32,073 nt of DNA from assembly GCA_009885805.1 (NCBI GenBank), contig VFJZ01000033.1, forward strand, positions 1-32,073, written 5' to 3'. Within the stretch, counting starts at the first letter, position 1. Each line of letters opens with the position of its first letter. This DNA is from Actinomycetota bacterium (GTDB lineage Bacteria > Actinomycetota > Thermoleophilia > Gaiellales > F1-60-MAGs149). Position numbers and translations under genes: made by a program. This document shows positions 1-7,331 of this stretch, one piece after another. A model generated the notes under the pieces. The model did no database searches and was not told the DNA's origin. It saw only the letters and a program-made list of their open reading frames with translations.

Positions 1-354
1 AACGTGTTCCACGCCGGCGACGGCAACCTCCATCCGCTCGTGCTCTACGACCGGGCCGAGGCGGGCGCATCCGACCGTGCGCTCGCCCTGGCCAACCGCA
101 TCCTCGAACTGTGCGTCGCGGCGGGTGGATCGATCACCGGCGAGCATGGCGTCGGCCACGACAAGGCCTGCTCGATGCCGCGGATGTTCACCGGTGCTGA
201 CCTGACCGTGATGGATCGCCTCAGAGCCGCCTTCGATCCCGCCGGACTCGCGAACCCGGGCAAGCTCCTGCCGACGCCGCGCCTCTGCGGCGAGGTGCCA
301 GGCTTCCATCGCACCCACCCGCTCGAGGCGGCCGGCCTCGCGGAGCGCTTCTGA
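1..354 (+). CDS. glcD: Glycolate oxidase subunit GlcD, C-terminal fragment (cut by window edge)
   Basis: The frame is open from the first base, so the gene begins before the window and only about the last 117 residues are seen. They match the C-terminal half of the FAD-linked oxidase family (GlcD, D-lactate dehydrogenase type). NVFHAGDGNLHP is the conserved substrate/flavin-side motif, GEHGVGHDK follows at about residues 47-55 of the fragment, and the usual ending FDPAGLANPGKLLP comes near the C-terminus. GlcD is the flavoprotein subunit that oxidises glycolate to glyoxylate together with GlcE and GlcF. The stop codon overlaps the start of glcE (TGATG), which implies translational coupling. 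The identity as GlcD rather than another FAD-linked dehydrogenase rests on the glcE-glcF neighbours. Confidence 0.93.
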   Translation, partial: NVFHAGDGNLHPLVLYDRAEAGASDRALALANRILELCVAAGGSITGEHGVGHDKACSMPRMFTGADLTVMDRLRAAFDPAGLANPGKLLPTPRLCGEVPGFHRTHPLEAAGLAERF

Positions 355-1430
355 TGCTGCGCCCGACCGATGAGGCGGAACTCGCCGACCTGCTGGCCGC
401 GGCCGACGCCGCAGGGCGACGGATCGCCGTGCGCGGCGGTCGCACGAAGGCGTCGTTCGCGGCCGACGCCGACGGTGAACCACTCGTCGTCAGTGCCCTC
501 GATCGTCTCGTCGCGCTCGAGCCCGGCGACTTCGTCTGCGTCGCCCAGGCCGGGATGCGGCTCGCCGATCTCCACGCCCGGCTCGACGCCGAGCCGGGGC
601 ATCGCCAGCGGCTGATGCTCGACCCGCCCCACGGCGCCGATGCGACGCTCGGTGGGATCCTCGCAACGAACGTCAGCGGTCCCCTGCGGCATCGCTACGG
701 GGCGCCGCGCGACCTCATCATCGGCGCGCGCTTCGTCCTCGCGGATGGCACCAGGGCGAAGACTGGCGGTCGCGTCGTGAAGAACGTCGCCGGCTACGAC
801 CTGGCCCGCCTGCTGTGCGGATCCCGGGGCTCGCTGGCGGTGCTGACCGAGGTCGCTTTCCGGCTGCACCCGGTCGCGGAGGCATCCGTCACAGTCGTCT
901 GCGAGACGCGCGACGCCGACCGTGCGGCCGCGTTCGCGGCGACGGTGAGGACTGACCCGCTGACGCCGACCGTCCTCGACGCGCACTGGCCCGAGGGAAT
1001 CGTCGTCGTCCGCTTCGACTCGACTGCTGATGGCGCACGCCAGCAGGCGGCGCTCGTCGACGGCGGGCGGATCCTCGATGAGAGCGAGACGCGCCTGCTC
1101 GCGTCGCGTTTCGCGGGGCGACCGTGGCAGGGAGCGGGAACGGTGGTCGGGATCGGCGTCCCACTGACGGCCGTCCCCGAGGTGCTGCGGCTCGCCGAGC
1201 GGCACTGCGCCGACCTCGCGCTGCGCATCGGCGTCGGCGTCGGCGAGGCGCGCCTGCACCCCGGCGAGGAGACGGCGTTCGTCGACGGCGTCGTGGCGCT
1301 CGGCGGCCACATCTCGCAGCGGCGGGGCGCCGTGAGCGTGCCCCGCCCGGACCCGGTCGCGCTCGACCTCATGCGCGCCGTCAAAGAGCGGTTCGATCCG
1401 CGCGGCACGCTCGGGCCGGTGGCGGCGTGA
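354..1430 (+). CDS. glcE: Glycolate oxidase FAD-binding subunit GlcE
   Basis: This 358-residue protein has the PCMH-type FAD-binding fold without the full GlcD C-terminal domain, as expected for GlcE. Visible motifs are GGRTK at about residues 28-32, the pyrophosphate-binding segment TLGGILATNVSGP near 98-110 followed by RHRYGAPRDLI, and KTGGRVVKNVAGYDLARLLCGSRG near 135-158. It acts with GlcD and GlcF as the membrane-associated glycolate dehydrogenase. The ATG overlaps the glcD stop by one base, and the end overlaps the GTG of glcF as GTGA, so the three subunits are coupled. The length is typical of the family. It could pair with a related 2-hydroxy acid such as D-lactate, since substrate cannot be read from sequence. 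Confidence 0.93.
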   Translation: MLRPTDEAELADLLAAADAAGRRIAVRGGRTKASFAADADGEPLVVSALDRLVALEPGDFVCVAQAGMRLADLHARLDAEPGHRQRLMLDPPHGADATLGGILATNVSGPLRHRYGAPRDLIIGARFVLADGTRAKTGGRVVKNVAGYDLARLLCGSRGSLAVLTEVAFRLHPVAEASVTVVCETRDADRAAAFAATVRTDPLTPTVLDAHWPEGIVVVRFDSTADGARQQAALVDGGRILDESETRLLASRFAGRPWQGAGTVVGIGVPLTAVPEVLRLAERHCADLALRIGVGVGEARLHPGEETAFVDGVVALGGHISQRRGAVSVPRPDPVALDLMRAVKERFDPRGTLGPVAA

Positions 1431-2578
1431 CGTCCGCCGAGATCCGACCGCTGCTGGACGACTGCGTGCACTGCGGCTTCTGCCTCACGACGTGCCCCAC
1501 CTACCGGCTGTGGGACGCCGAGCCCGACTCGCCGCGCGGGCGCATCCTGCTGATGGACCTTGTCGAGCGCGGGGAGCTCGCCCTCACCGACACCGTCGTC
1601 GAGCACTGGGACAACTGTCTCGGCTGCCTGGCGTGCGTGACGAGTTGTCCGTCCGGCGTGCAGTACGGGCGGCTGATCGAACACACCCGGGCGATGGTCG
1701 AGCGGGAGCACCGACGCGGCCTCGCCGATCGCGCCCGCCGGGCGGCGCTGTTCGCCGTGCTGCCGCACCATCGCCGGCTCCGGCCTGCCGCGTACGCGCT
1801 CGCGCTGCGGCTGCCGGCACCGCGTCTCGCGCCGCGGTTGACGCTCCGCGGCATTCGCGAGCGTCCGCCGACGCGGACGCAGGCGGCGGGCACGCGCCGT
1901 CTTCGCGTCGTGATGCTGCTCGGCTGCGTGCAGCGTGCGTTCTTCGGTGACGTGAACGCGGCGACGGCCCGCGTGCTCGCTGCCTTCGGCTGCGACGTGC
2001 TCGCCCCGACCGACCAGGGGTGCTGCGGCGCGCTCGAACTCCACGCCGGGCGGGCCGCCGCCGAGGGTCGGCGGAAGGCGCTCCTCGACCGGCTGGCGGC
2101 GAGCGGCGCCGACCGCATCGTCGTCAACTCGGCCGGGTGCGGTTCCGCCATGAAGGACGCCGACCACCCGGCGGCGCGGCGCGTGCGCGACGTCCACGAG
2201 ATCCTCGCCGAGCTCGGCCCGCCACCCGGCCTGCACGCGCTGCCGCTGCGCGTCGCCTACCACGACGCCTGCCACCTCGCCCACGGACAGGGGGTGCGCG
2301 ACGAGCCGCGGGCGCTCCTGCGGGCGATTCCAGAACTCGAACTGCTGGAGGTACCGGACGCCGACATCTGCTGCGGGTCAGCCGGCGTCTACAACCTGCT
2401 GCGCCGCGACGCCGCTGCGGAGCTGGGCCGTCAGAAGGCCGCGGCGATCTCGGCCCTCCAGCCGGACGTGATCGCCGCTGCGAATCCCGGCTGCCTGATC
2501 CAGATCACAGCTCACCTTCCGAAACGGGTGGAGACGGTGCATCCTGTGCAGCTCCTCGACCGGGCGCTCCGTGGCTGA
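1427..2578 (+). CDS. glcF: Glycolate oxidase iron-sulfur subunit GlcF
   Basis: The 383-residue protein starts at a GTG that overlaps the glcE stop; an in-frame start further upstream at 1124 lies inside glcE and is rejected. Two ferredoxin-like 4Fe-4S clusters are seen at the N-terminus: C13-x2-C16-x2-C19-x3-C23-P and C64-x2-C67-x2-C70-x3-C74-P. Two CCG-type cysteine-rich domains follow, with GCCGALELHAGRAA and later DICCGSAGVYNLL. This is the standard GlcF/heterodisulfide-reductase-like layout, which passes electrons from the GlcD flavin to the quinone pool. It overlaps the next gene by eight bases, so the downstream FMN oxidase is very probably in the same operon. Confidence 0.94.
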   Translation: MTSAEIRPLLDDCVHCGFCLTTCPTYRLWDAEPDSPRGRILLMDLVERGELALTDTVVEHWDNCLGCLACVTSCPSGVQYGRLIEHTRAMVEREHRRGLADRARRAALFAVLPHHRRLRPAAYALALRLPAPRLAPRLTLRGIRERPPTRTQAAGTRRLRVVMLLGCVQRAFFGDVNAATARVLAAFGCDVLAPTDQGCCGALELHAGRAAAEGRRKALLDRLAASGADRIVVNSAGCGSAMKDADHPAARRVRDVHEILAELGPPPGLHALPLRVAYHDACHLAHGQGVRDEPRALLRAIPELELLEVPDADICCGSAGVYNLLRRDAAAELGRQKAAAISALQPDVIAAANPGCLIQITAHLPKRVETVHPVQLLDRALRG

Positions 2579-3647
2579 CCTCATCAACGTCCACGACTGG
2601 GAACGGGAAGCGGTCGCGCGCCTCCAGCCCGACGTCGTCGGCTACCTGACCGGGGGCGCCGGCGACGAGCGCGCGCTGCGTGGGAACCGCGAGGCCTTCG
2701 AGCGCTTGCGGTTCGTCCCGCGCGTCCTGCCCGGCGTGGAGAGGGCTGACCTCGCCACGACGGTGCTTGGCGCCGCCGTCTCACTGCCCGTGCTGGTCGC
2801 TCCGGTCGGCCACCAGCGGCTCTTCCACCCGGAAGGCGAAGTGGCGTCCGCCCGAGCGGCGGCCGCCGCCGGCACCCTGTTCTGCCTCTCGACCATGGCG
2901 AACGCGTCCGTCGAGGAACTCGCGGCGGCCGTGCCGGAGTGTCAGCGCTGGTTCCAGCTCTACGCGCGCCGCGACGTGGCGCAGCGGCTGGAGATCGTGC
3001 GACGCGCGGAGGCGTCCGGGTACGCGGCGATCGTGCTGACGGTCGACCTCGTCTCGCACGGCCGGCGTGAGCGCGACCGGCGCACCGCGTTCCGGCTACC
3101 ACCGGGCCTGCCGGTCCCGAACCTGCTGAACCCGGACGAGACGGTCGGCACGATCGACGACACCGCCGACCTGCTCGAGCATGGCCTCGGCTGGCACGAC
3201 GTCTCCTCGCTGATCGCTGCGACGACGCTGCCGGTCGTCCTGAAGGGGATCCTCCACCCGGCCGACGCGATCCGCGCCGCGGACGAGGGCTGTGCCGGCG
3301 TCATCGTCTCGAACCATGGCGGTCGGCAGCTCGACGGAGCGATCGCGCCGATCGACGCGCTGCCGGCGGTCGCGGCGGCGGTCGGCGACCGGCTGGAGGT
3401 GTACCTCGACTCGGGCGTGCGGCGCGGCGAGGACGTGGTCGCGGCGCTCGCGCTGGGGGCGCGGGCGGTGCTCATCGGGCGAGCGGCGATGTACGGGCTG
3501 GTGGTCAACGGCGAGGCGGGCGTCGCGGCGGTCCTCGACCTGCTGCGAGCAGAGGCCGCGAACGCGCTCCATCTCGGCGGCGTCGCGTCGGCGACGGCAG
3601 TGCCGCGCGACCTCGTCTACAGGCCGACCGGCAGCTCCGCGACGTAG
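2571..3647 (+). CDS. FMN-dependent alpha-hydroxy-acid oxidase/dehydrogenase
   Basis: This 358-residue (beta/alpha)8 flavoprotein is of the glycolate oxidase / L-lactate dehydrogenase / mandelate dehydrogenase family. The family residues are in place: Y25 in GYLTGGAGDE, Y131 in WFQLY, TVD at 157-159, an arginine in SHGRRERD, K225 in VVLKGI, and the catalytic pair H249 and R252 in SNHGGRQLD. They are followed by the FMN phosphate-binding region YLDSGVRRGEDVVAALALGARAVLIGRAAMYG. It oxidises a 2-hydroxy acid to the 2-oxo acid. The GTG start lies inside the end of glcF. It converges on the intradiol dioxygenase gene, and the two 3' ends overlap by 31 bases. Whether it uses glycolate, lactate or another acid cannot be decided here. 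Confidence 0.93.
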   Translation: MADLINVHDWEREAVARLQPDVVGYLTGGAGDERALRGNREAFERLRFVPRVLPGVERADLATTVLGAAVSLPVLVAPVGHQRLFHPEGEVASARAAAAAGTLFCLSTMANASVEELAAAVPECQRWFQLYARRDVAQRLEIVRRAEASGYAAIVLTVDLVSHGRRERDRRTAFRLPPGLPVPNLLNPDETVGTIDDTADLLEHGLGWHDVSSLIAATTLPVVLKGILHPADAIRAADEGCAGVIVSNHGGRQLDGAIAPIDALPAVAAAVGDRLEVYLDSGVRRGEDVVAALALGARAVLIGRAAMYGLVVNGEAGVAAVLDLLRAEAANALHLGGVASATAVPRDLVYRPTGSSAT

Positions 3648-4168
3648 CCGGCGGCTGCGGCGGCGTGCGGGGGGAAGGCGAGCCGTGAGGTCGCGATCGG
3701 CGCCGCACCCGCGCTCGCATCGGCGAGACTCGCGTACACCTCGAAGTGGATGTGCGGCCAGCGCCGCGGGTAGCAACCGGGGAAGCTGCTCCGGAACGTC
3801 GCAACACCGTCCGCGCCGGTCTCCTGGACGCCGCGCAGAAACGTCTCGTCGGTGACGCCGTCGGAGTACATCGAGTAGCGGCCGTCCCGGTCGCAGTGCC
3901 ACACGTCGATCGCGGCGTCGGCGCGCGGCGGGCACAGGGCGAGCCGGAACTCGAGCGGCACGCCCTCGGCGCCGCCCGTTGCGGGCGCCAGACTCGCGCG
4001 GATATCGCTGCGGACGGCGCCAGCCTGCGCCAGGAGGTTCGGGCCGTTCGAGCCGTCCCCGGGGAACGGGCCGGCCGTCTCGGCGGGGATCGGCGCACGG
4101 TCTACCGGCGCGAACCCGGTCGGCGTGACAAGGTCGTCGTGCCGACAGCCGGCGAGCGCGTCAGCCAC
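3617..4168 (-). CDS. Intradiol ring-cleavage dioxygenase-like protein
   Basis: The 183-residue protein has the C-terminal core of the intradiol (protocatechuate/catechol 1,2-type) dioxygenase family. The four Fe(III) ligands are recognisable: a tyrosine in WHCDRDGRYSMY (Y98 or Y101), Y133 in FPGCYPRRWPHIHFEVY, then H139 and H141. AETAGPFPGDG near residue 29 is the usual N-terminal strand. Many actinobacterial homologues carry a Tat signal and are longer; this one starts at a GTG overlapping the end of the upstream phytanoyl-CoA dioxygenase gene by eight bases and has no signal peptide. LAGC at residues 5-8 resembles a lipobox but has no hydrophobic segment before it. It is the last gene of a three-gene operon. 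Substrate unknown. Confidence 0.85.
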   Translation of the reverse strand: MADALAGCRHDDLVTPTGFAPVDRAPIPAETAGPFPGDGSNGPNLLAQAGAVRSDIRASLAPATGGAEGVPLEFRLALCPPRADAAIDVWHCDRDGRYSMYSDGVTDETFLRGVQETGADGVATFRSSFPGCYPRRWPHIHFEVYASLADASAGAAPIATSRLAFPPHAAAAAGYVAELPVGL

Positions 4169-4946
4169 ACAGGAGCGGAAAGAGGCGATCGACTGCCATC
4201 GCGTCGCCCGGCTCCAGTTCGTCCTCGATCCCGGGAAACGGCGGCGACGTCCGGTGCGGGCGCGGTGCGTAGGTGACGTCGTCGCCGATCAGCCGGAACG
4301 AGACGGCGCGGCGGCGCGTGTCCGCCGGACCGGCGGCGTGCAGCGTCAGCATGTTGAACGCAACCGCATCACCGGGCTGCATCTCCCAGCCGAGGATCGG
4401 CCAGGCCGAGCGATCCGCCTCGACGTCGGGCACCTCCTCGAGCGCCCCCTCGTCGAAGACGAGCGCCGAGCCGGCGAGGAACGAGCGCGGCATGAACCAC
4501 GGCCCGCCGTGCGTGCCGGCCACGAACTCCGGTGCAGCCGTCCGCGAGACCGGGTCGAGCGGGATCCAGAACGACACCGTCTGCGACCCGTCGATGCAGT
4601 AGTACGGCTGGTCCTGGTGCCACGGCGTCCGGATCGAGGAGCCTGCCTCCTTCACGAGCATGTGATCGTGGAAGAGGCGCACCTGGCGCGACGCCATCAG
4701 GTCGGCCGCCACTGCGCCCATCCCGGACGCCTCGGCGACGTGCCGGTACTCGGGGATGTCCACCCAGCGGCAGAAATCCTCGACAAAGCGGCCCGAGCCG
4801 TCGTCCGGAGCCATCGAGATCGCCAGCGGGCCCGGCTCGGCGAGGTCGCGCTCAACGCCCTCCGCGAGGGTCGCGACAAGCTCCGGCGTCAGAAAGCCGG
4901 GGAGGTGGACGACCCCGTCGCGGGCGTAGCCGGCGGCGGCGCTCAC
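4161..4946 (-). CDS. Phytanoyl-CoA dioxygenase (PhyH) family protein
   Basis: This is a 261-residue Fe(II)/2-oxoglutarate-dependent dioxygenase. The metal ligands are H110 and D112 in PWHQDQPYY and H203 in NMLTLHAAGPADTRRR, with the 2-oxoglutarate-binding arginine about eight residues later, followed by AVSFRLIGDD. The N-terminal DGVVHLPGFLTPE is the usual family opening. The chosen GTG start overlaps the stop of the upstream PPOX gene as GTGA; the same frame stays open further upstream, but that part lies over the PPOX gene and is a shadow. It overlaps the intradiol dioxygenase start by eight bases. The family hydroxylates diverse lipids, ectoine and small molecules, so substrate is open. 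Confidence 0.9.
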   Translation of the reverse strand: MSAAAGYARDGVVHLPGFLTPELVATLAEGVERDLAEPGPLAISMAPDDGSGRFVEDFCRWVDIPEYRHVAEASGMGAVAADLMASRQVRLFHDHMLVKEAGSSIRTPWHQDQPYYCIDGSQTVSFWIPLDPVSRTAAPEFVAGTHGGPWFMPRSFLAGSALVFDEGALEEVPDVEADRSAWPILGWEMQPGDAVAFNMLTLHAAGPADTRRRAVSFRLIGDDVTYAPRPHRTSPPFPGIEDELEPGDAMAVDRLFPLLCG

Positions 4947-5368
4947 GTCTTCCCCGGCGATCCCCAGATGTGGTCGACGTTCCAGCCATGCCAGGACTCG
5001 ACCTTCATCAGGGCGCTGACCGAGTCGCGCACGCGCGCCTCGAACGTGTAGCCCTGGTAGCGGAGCGCGAGCTTGTCGATGTCCGCCAGTTCCGTGTCCG
5101 GCACGAACCGCTCGATCCGACCGAGCAGGGTGACGGAGCGCCCCCAGTTGTCGCCGTCGAGCACGGTCAGCGCAATGCGCGGCTCGGCCTCCATGTGGGC
5201 GAGCCGCGTGCGGCCGCGGTCCATGTTCAGGAGCACGTGCTCGCCGGTCCACATGTACCAGGTGGTGGCGGCGTGCGGCGAGCCGTCGGGGCGCACGGTC
5301 GAGACGATCCCCGGCCGGCGTTCCTTGATGAAGTCGATGATCTCCCGCGGGAGAGGCGCGTTCGGCAT
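4943..5368 (-). CDS. PPOX-class (FMN/F420-type) oxidoreductase
   Basis: The 141-residue split-barrel protein is of the pyridoxamine-phosphate-oxidase-like class, close in style to actinobacterial F420-dependent Rv1155-type enzymes. It shows the family pattern PGIVSTVRPDGSPHAATTWYMW at 17-38, then LNMDRGRTRLAHMEAEPRIALTV and RSVTLLGRIERF. The ATG at 5368 fits the family N-terminus (PLPREIIDFIKERRPGIVSTV); an alternative ATG at 5395 would add nine residues. A weak -10-like AATCCT lies six bases upstream of 5368. It is the first gene of a tight operon with the PhyH and intradiol dioxygenase genes. It may reduce an unsaturated or nitro-type substrate or bind heme; cofactor (FMN or F420) cannot be fixed by eye. 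Confidence 0.85.
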   Translation of the reverse strand: MPNAPLPREIIDFIKERRPGIVSTVRPDGSPHAATTWYMWTGEHVLLNMDRGRTRLAHMEAEPRIALTVLDGDNWGRSVTLLGRIERFVPDTELADIDKLALRYQGYTFEARVRDSVSALMKVESWHGWNVDHIWGSPGKT

Positions 5369-5409
5369 CCCCGTAGGATTGCCGATCAGGCACATCCTGC
5401 ACGTCGCCG

Positions 5410-5415
5410 TACACT
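5410..5415 (+). promoter_or_regulatory. -10 box of a leaderless promoter (TACACT, 7 nt before GTG 5423)
   Basis: TACACT ends seven bases before the GTG at 5423, so transcription would start at or within a base of the start codon. No Shine-Dalgarno sequence is present. The same hexamer and spacing recur on the other strand before the gene starting at 9765. Confidence 0.7.
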
Positions 5416-5422
5416 GGAACGT

Positions 5423-7228
5423 GTGAAACGCTTCCTCTGGCTCGTGGTGGTCTCGGTCGCCATCACCCCGCTGGCCGCGACGCCACCCGCGGCCGCAGCG
5501 GCGTGCAAGGCCGGGACGATCGCGTGGAAGATCAACGGCAAGCGCGTCTGCATGAAGAAGCAGGCGATCCGGCCGGCGGTCAAGCCGCCCGGCGGCGAGG
5601 CGCTCGTCACGCTGCTGCTCCGCGAGCAGACGCGATCCGTACGCGGCGCCCCTTCGAGGTTGCCGCGCCGGATCCGCCTCGCGATGCCGGCGATCGCCAG
5701 GCACGTGGCGCGGACGGTCGGGCCGTTGCTGGCAAACATTCGGACACCGGCCGCACGCAGTTCGAGGGCGCCGATAGCGTCGGTGGACATCCCGTCGACG
5801 ACGGTCGGCGGCACGACCATCTCGGGCACGGCGACCGCGTTACTGACGGCGGACGGCACCGCCAGCCTCTCCCTTGCCCTGGACGCGAAGGCGGCGGCGG
5901 ACTCCGCCGCGATGCAGATCACGATCGAGCTCGACGCGACGAAATCCCCGGGCTGCCCAGGACCTGACGGAGTCATCGCGCCTCTCCGCTCGATCAGCGG
6001 CGGGTCGCTGACGACCATCGTCAGGAAGGGTAACCGCGTCGTCTCGGCGTCGACGGGGCGGGTCCGGACGGTCGAGACAGCACGCCTGCGCGTCGGCGTC
6101 GACGCTCGCCTCGAACGCGTCGATCTCGACACGACGCAGACCGTCGAGGCTGCATCCGGGGGCACCGTGCTGGTGGTGACGACGACGACGCGGGTTCGGA
6201 TCCCACGCAGCGGCAGCGCACTCCTGACGGGCGCGCCGAGCGCGACCGCGTCGTACCGTTCCGCCTCCCTGTCGGCGGCCGGGGAACGCGCCGTCGGCGC
6301 AGAGATTGCGCGAAAGTTCGCCAGCGAGGGACCGCGCGACCTCCAGGGAGCCGCCGGTCGCGCGCGTGACGCGGCGGTCGGCGCCGAGCCGACGTGGTAC
6401 GCCTTGCCCACGAACAAGTGCACCTCGTTCGAGTGGAATCCCGAACCCGGAGCCGAACTGGCGCCGGGCGACTCGATGGCCGTCAAGGCGACGCTGACGC
6501 GCAGGGAGGACGGCGCCCACGGGTCGGCCCGGTTCACGATCCTCGAACCGGCCGTTCTCGGATCGTTCGGCCCGACGAACACGCAGGGCGACCCGGGTGT
6601 GTTCACGGCGGTGGGAGGCGAGGTGAACGACACCGACGACACGCTCTTCCAGCCGGAGGTTCGTGCGGTGGGCCGCATCGGCCGCGCCCAGCGTTCGTGG
6701 TTTGCCAAGTTCCACGGCTTCCCGCCCATCTACACGGGGCCGGTCTCACAGACGATGACGTTCAGCACGGCAACGACGACGTTCGCTGGCACCGCCACCT
6801 ACACGAGAACATCGCAGCAGACGAATCCGGATGGCTCGCGCCAGGCGCTCTACGTCCTATCGTCGATCACGGTCGATTCGTACTCCCTGACCGACTCCTT
6901 CACTGGCTGCGAGTTCACCGGCAGCAGTCTTGGCGCAGCCACCATCCGCGCTGGCGACCTGGAGATCCAGGTCGACACGGTCGGCGCGTGGACGTCGGCG
7001 ATCCTGGTCGACTTCTCACTCGGCCAGCGGCTGTTCGCGTGCCCGATGCCGTTCCCCTCGGAGATGCACGAGATGACGGCGCTTCTCAACACGCGTACGG
7101 TCGGCGGCGGCCTCCGTCCCATGCCGGCGGGCGGGGCCATCACCGCCACCAACGTCGGCGACGTGACCTCGATCGCCGGCACCGGCGCGACGGGGTCGGC
7201 GTCGTGGCAGCTGGCGCCGCCACCGTAG
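5423..7228 (+). CDS. Large secreted protein of unknown function
   Basis: The 601-residue product begins with a clear Sec signal peptide: MKRFLWLVVVSVAITPLAATP followed by an Ala-rich cleavage zone near residues 24-27. Directly after comes a small two-cysteine motif, CKAGTIAWKINGKRVC, of a kind I associate with secreted actinobacterial proteins. The remainder is rich in Thr, Ser, Val and Ala with predicted beta strands; long stretches such as residues 430-600 have no recognisable domain. Two later cysteines (TGCEFTG, LFACPMP) may form a disulfide. The GTG start is fixed by the leaderless -10 box at 5410 and by the signal peptide; the frame is open far upstream, but that part is a shadow of the genes on the other strand. 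It stands alone, divergent from the PPOX operon. I do not recognise a family. Confidence 0.8.
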   Translation: MKRFLWLVVVSVAITPLAATPPAAAAACKAGTIAWKINGKRVCMKKQAIRPAVKPPGGEALVTLLLREQTRSVRGAPSRLPRRIRLAMPAIARHVARTVGPLLANIRTPAARSSRAPIASVDIPSTTVGGTTISGTATALLTADGTASLSLALDAKAAADSAAMQITIELDATKSPGCPGPDGVIAPLRSISGGSLTTIVRKGNRVVSASTGRVRTVETARLRVGVDARLERVDLDTTQTVEAASGGTVLVVTTTTRVRIPRSGSALLTGAPSATASYRSASLSAAGERAVGAEIARKFASEGPRDLQGAAGRARDAAVGAEPTWYALPTNKCTSFEWNPEPGAELAPGDSMAVKATLTRREDGAHGSARFTILEPAVLGSFGPTNTQGDPGVFTAVGGEVNDTDDTLFQPEVRAVGRIGRAQRSWFAKFHGFPPIYTGPVSQTMTFSTATTTFAGTATYTRTSQQTNPDGSRQALYVLSSITVDSYSLTDSFTGCEFTGSSLGAATIRAGDLEIQVDTVGAWTSAILVDFSLGQRLFACPMPFPSEMHEMTALLNTRTVGGGLRPMPAGGAITATNVGDVTSIAGTGATGSASWQLAPPP

Positions 7229-7279
7229 CCGTTCGACACGGCGATGGCGTCGTCGTGGTTGAGGTCCCTGGAGCAATCG

Positions 7280-7302
7280 GGAGGCCCGATCCAGGGGCCT
7301 CC
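7280..7302. terminator. Hairpin between convergent genes
   Basis: GGAGGCCC (7280-7287) and GGGCCTCC (7295-7302) form a perfect 8-bp stem with a 7-base loop, in the 103-base gap between the secreted protein gene ending at 7228 and the convergent gene ending at 7332. There is no U tract, so a bidirectional GC-rich terminator or mRNA 3'-end stabiliser is inferred. Confidence 0.5.
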
Positions 7303-7331
7303 GACCACCGCGCCACTGCCGTGGCGCACCA

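Noticed and set aside
4140-4168. Lipobox LAGC near the start of the intradiol dioxygenase
   Set aside because: No hydrophobic signal segment precedes it, and the upstream in-frame codons give none.
4532-5422. Long N-terminal extension of the secreted protein frame
   Set aside because: It overlies the PhyH and PPOX genes on the other strand, is Arg/Pro-rich, and the signal peptide and -10 box fix the start at 5423.
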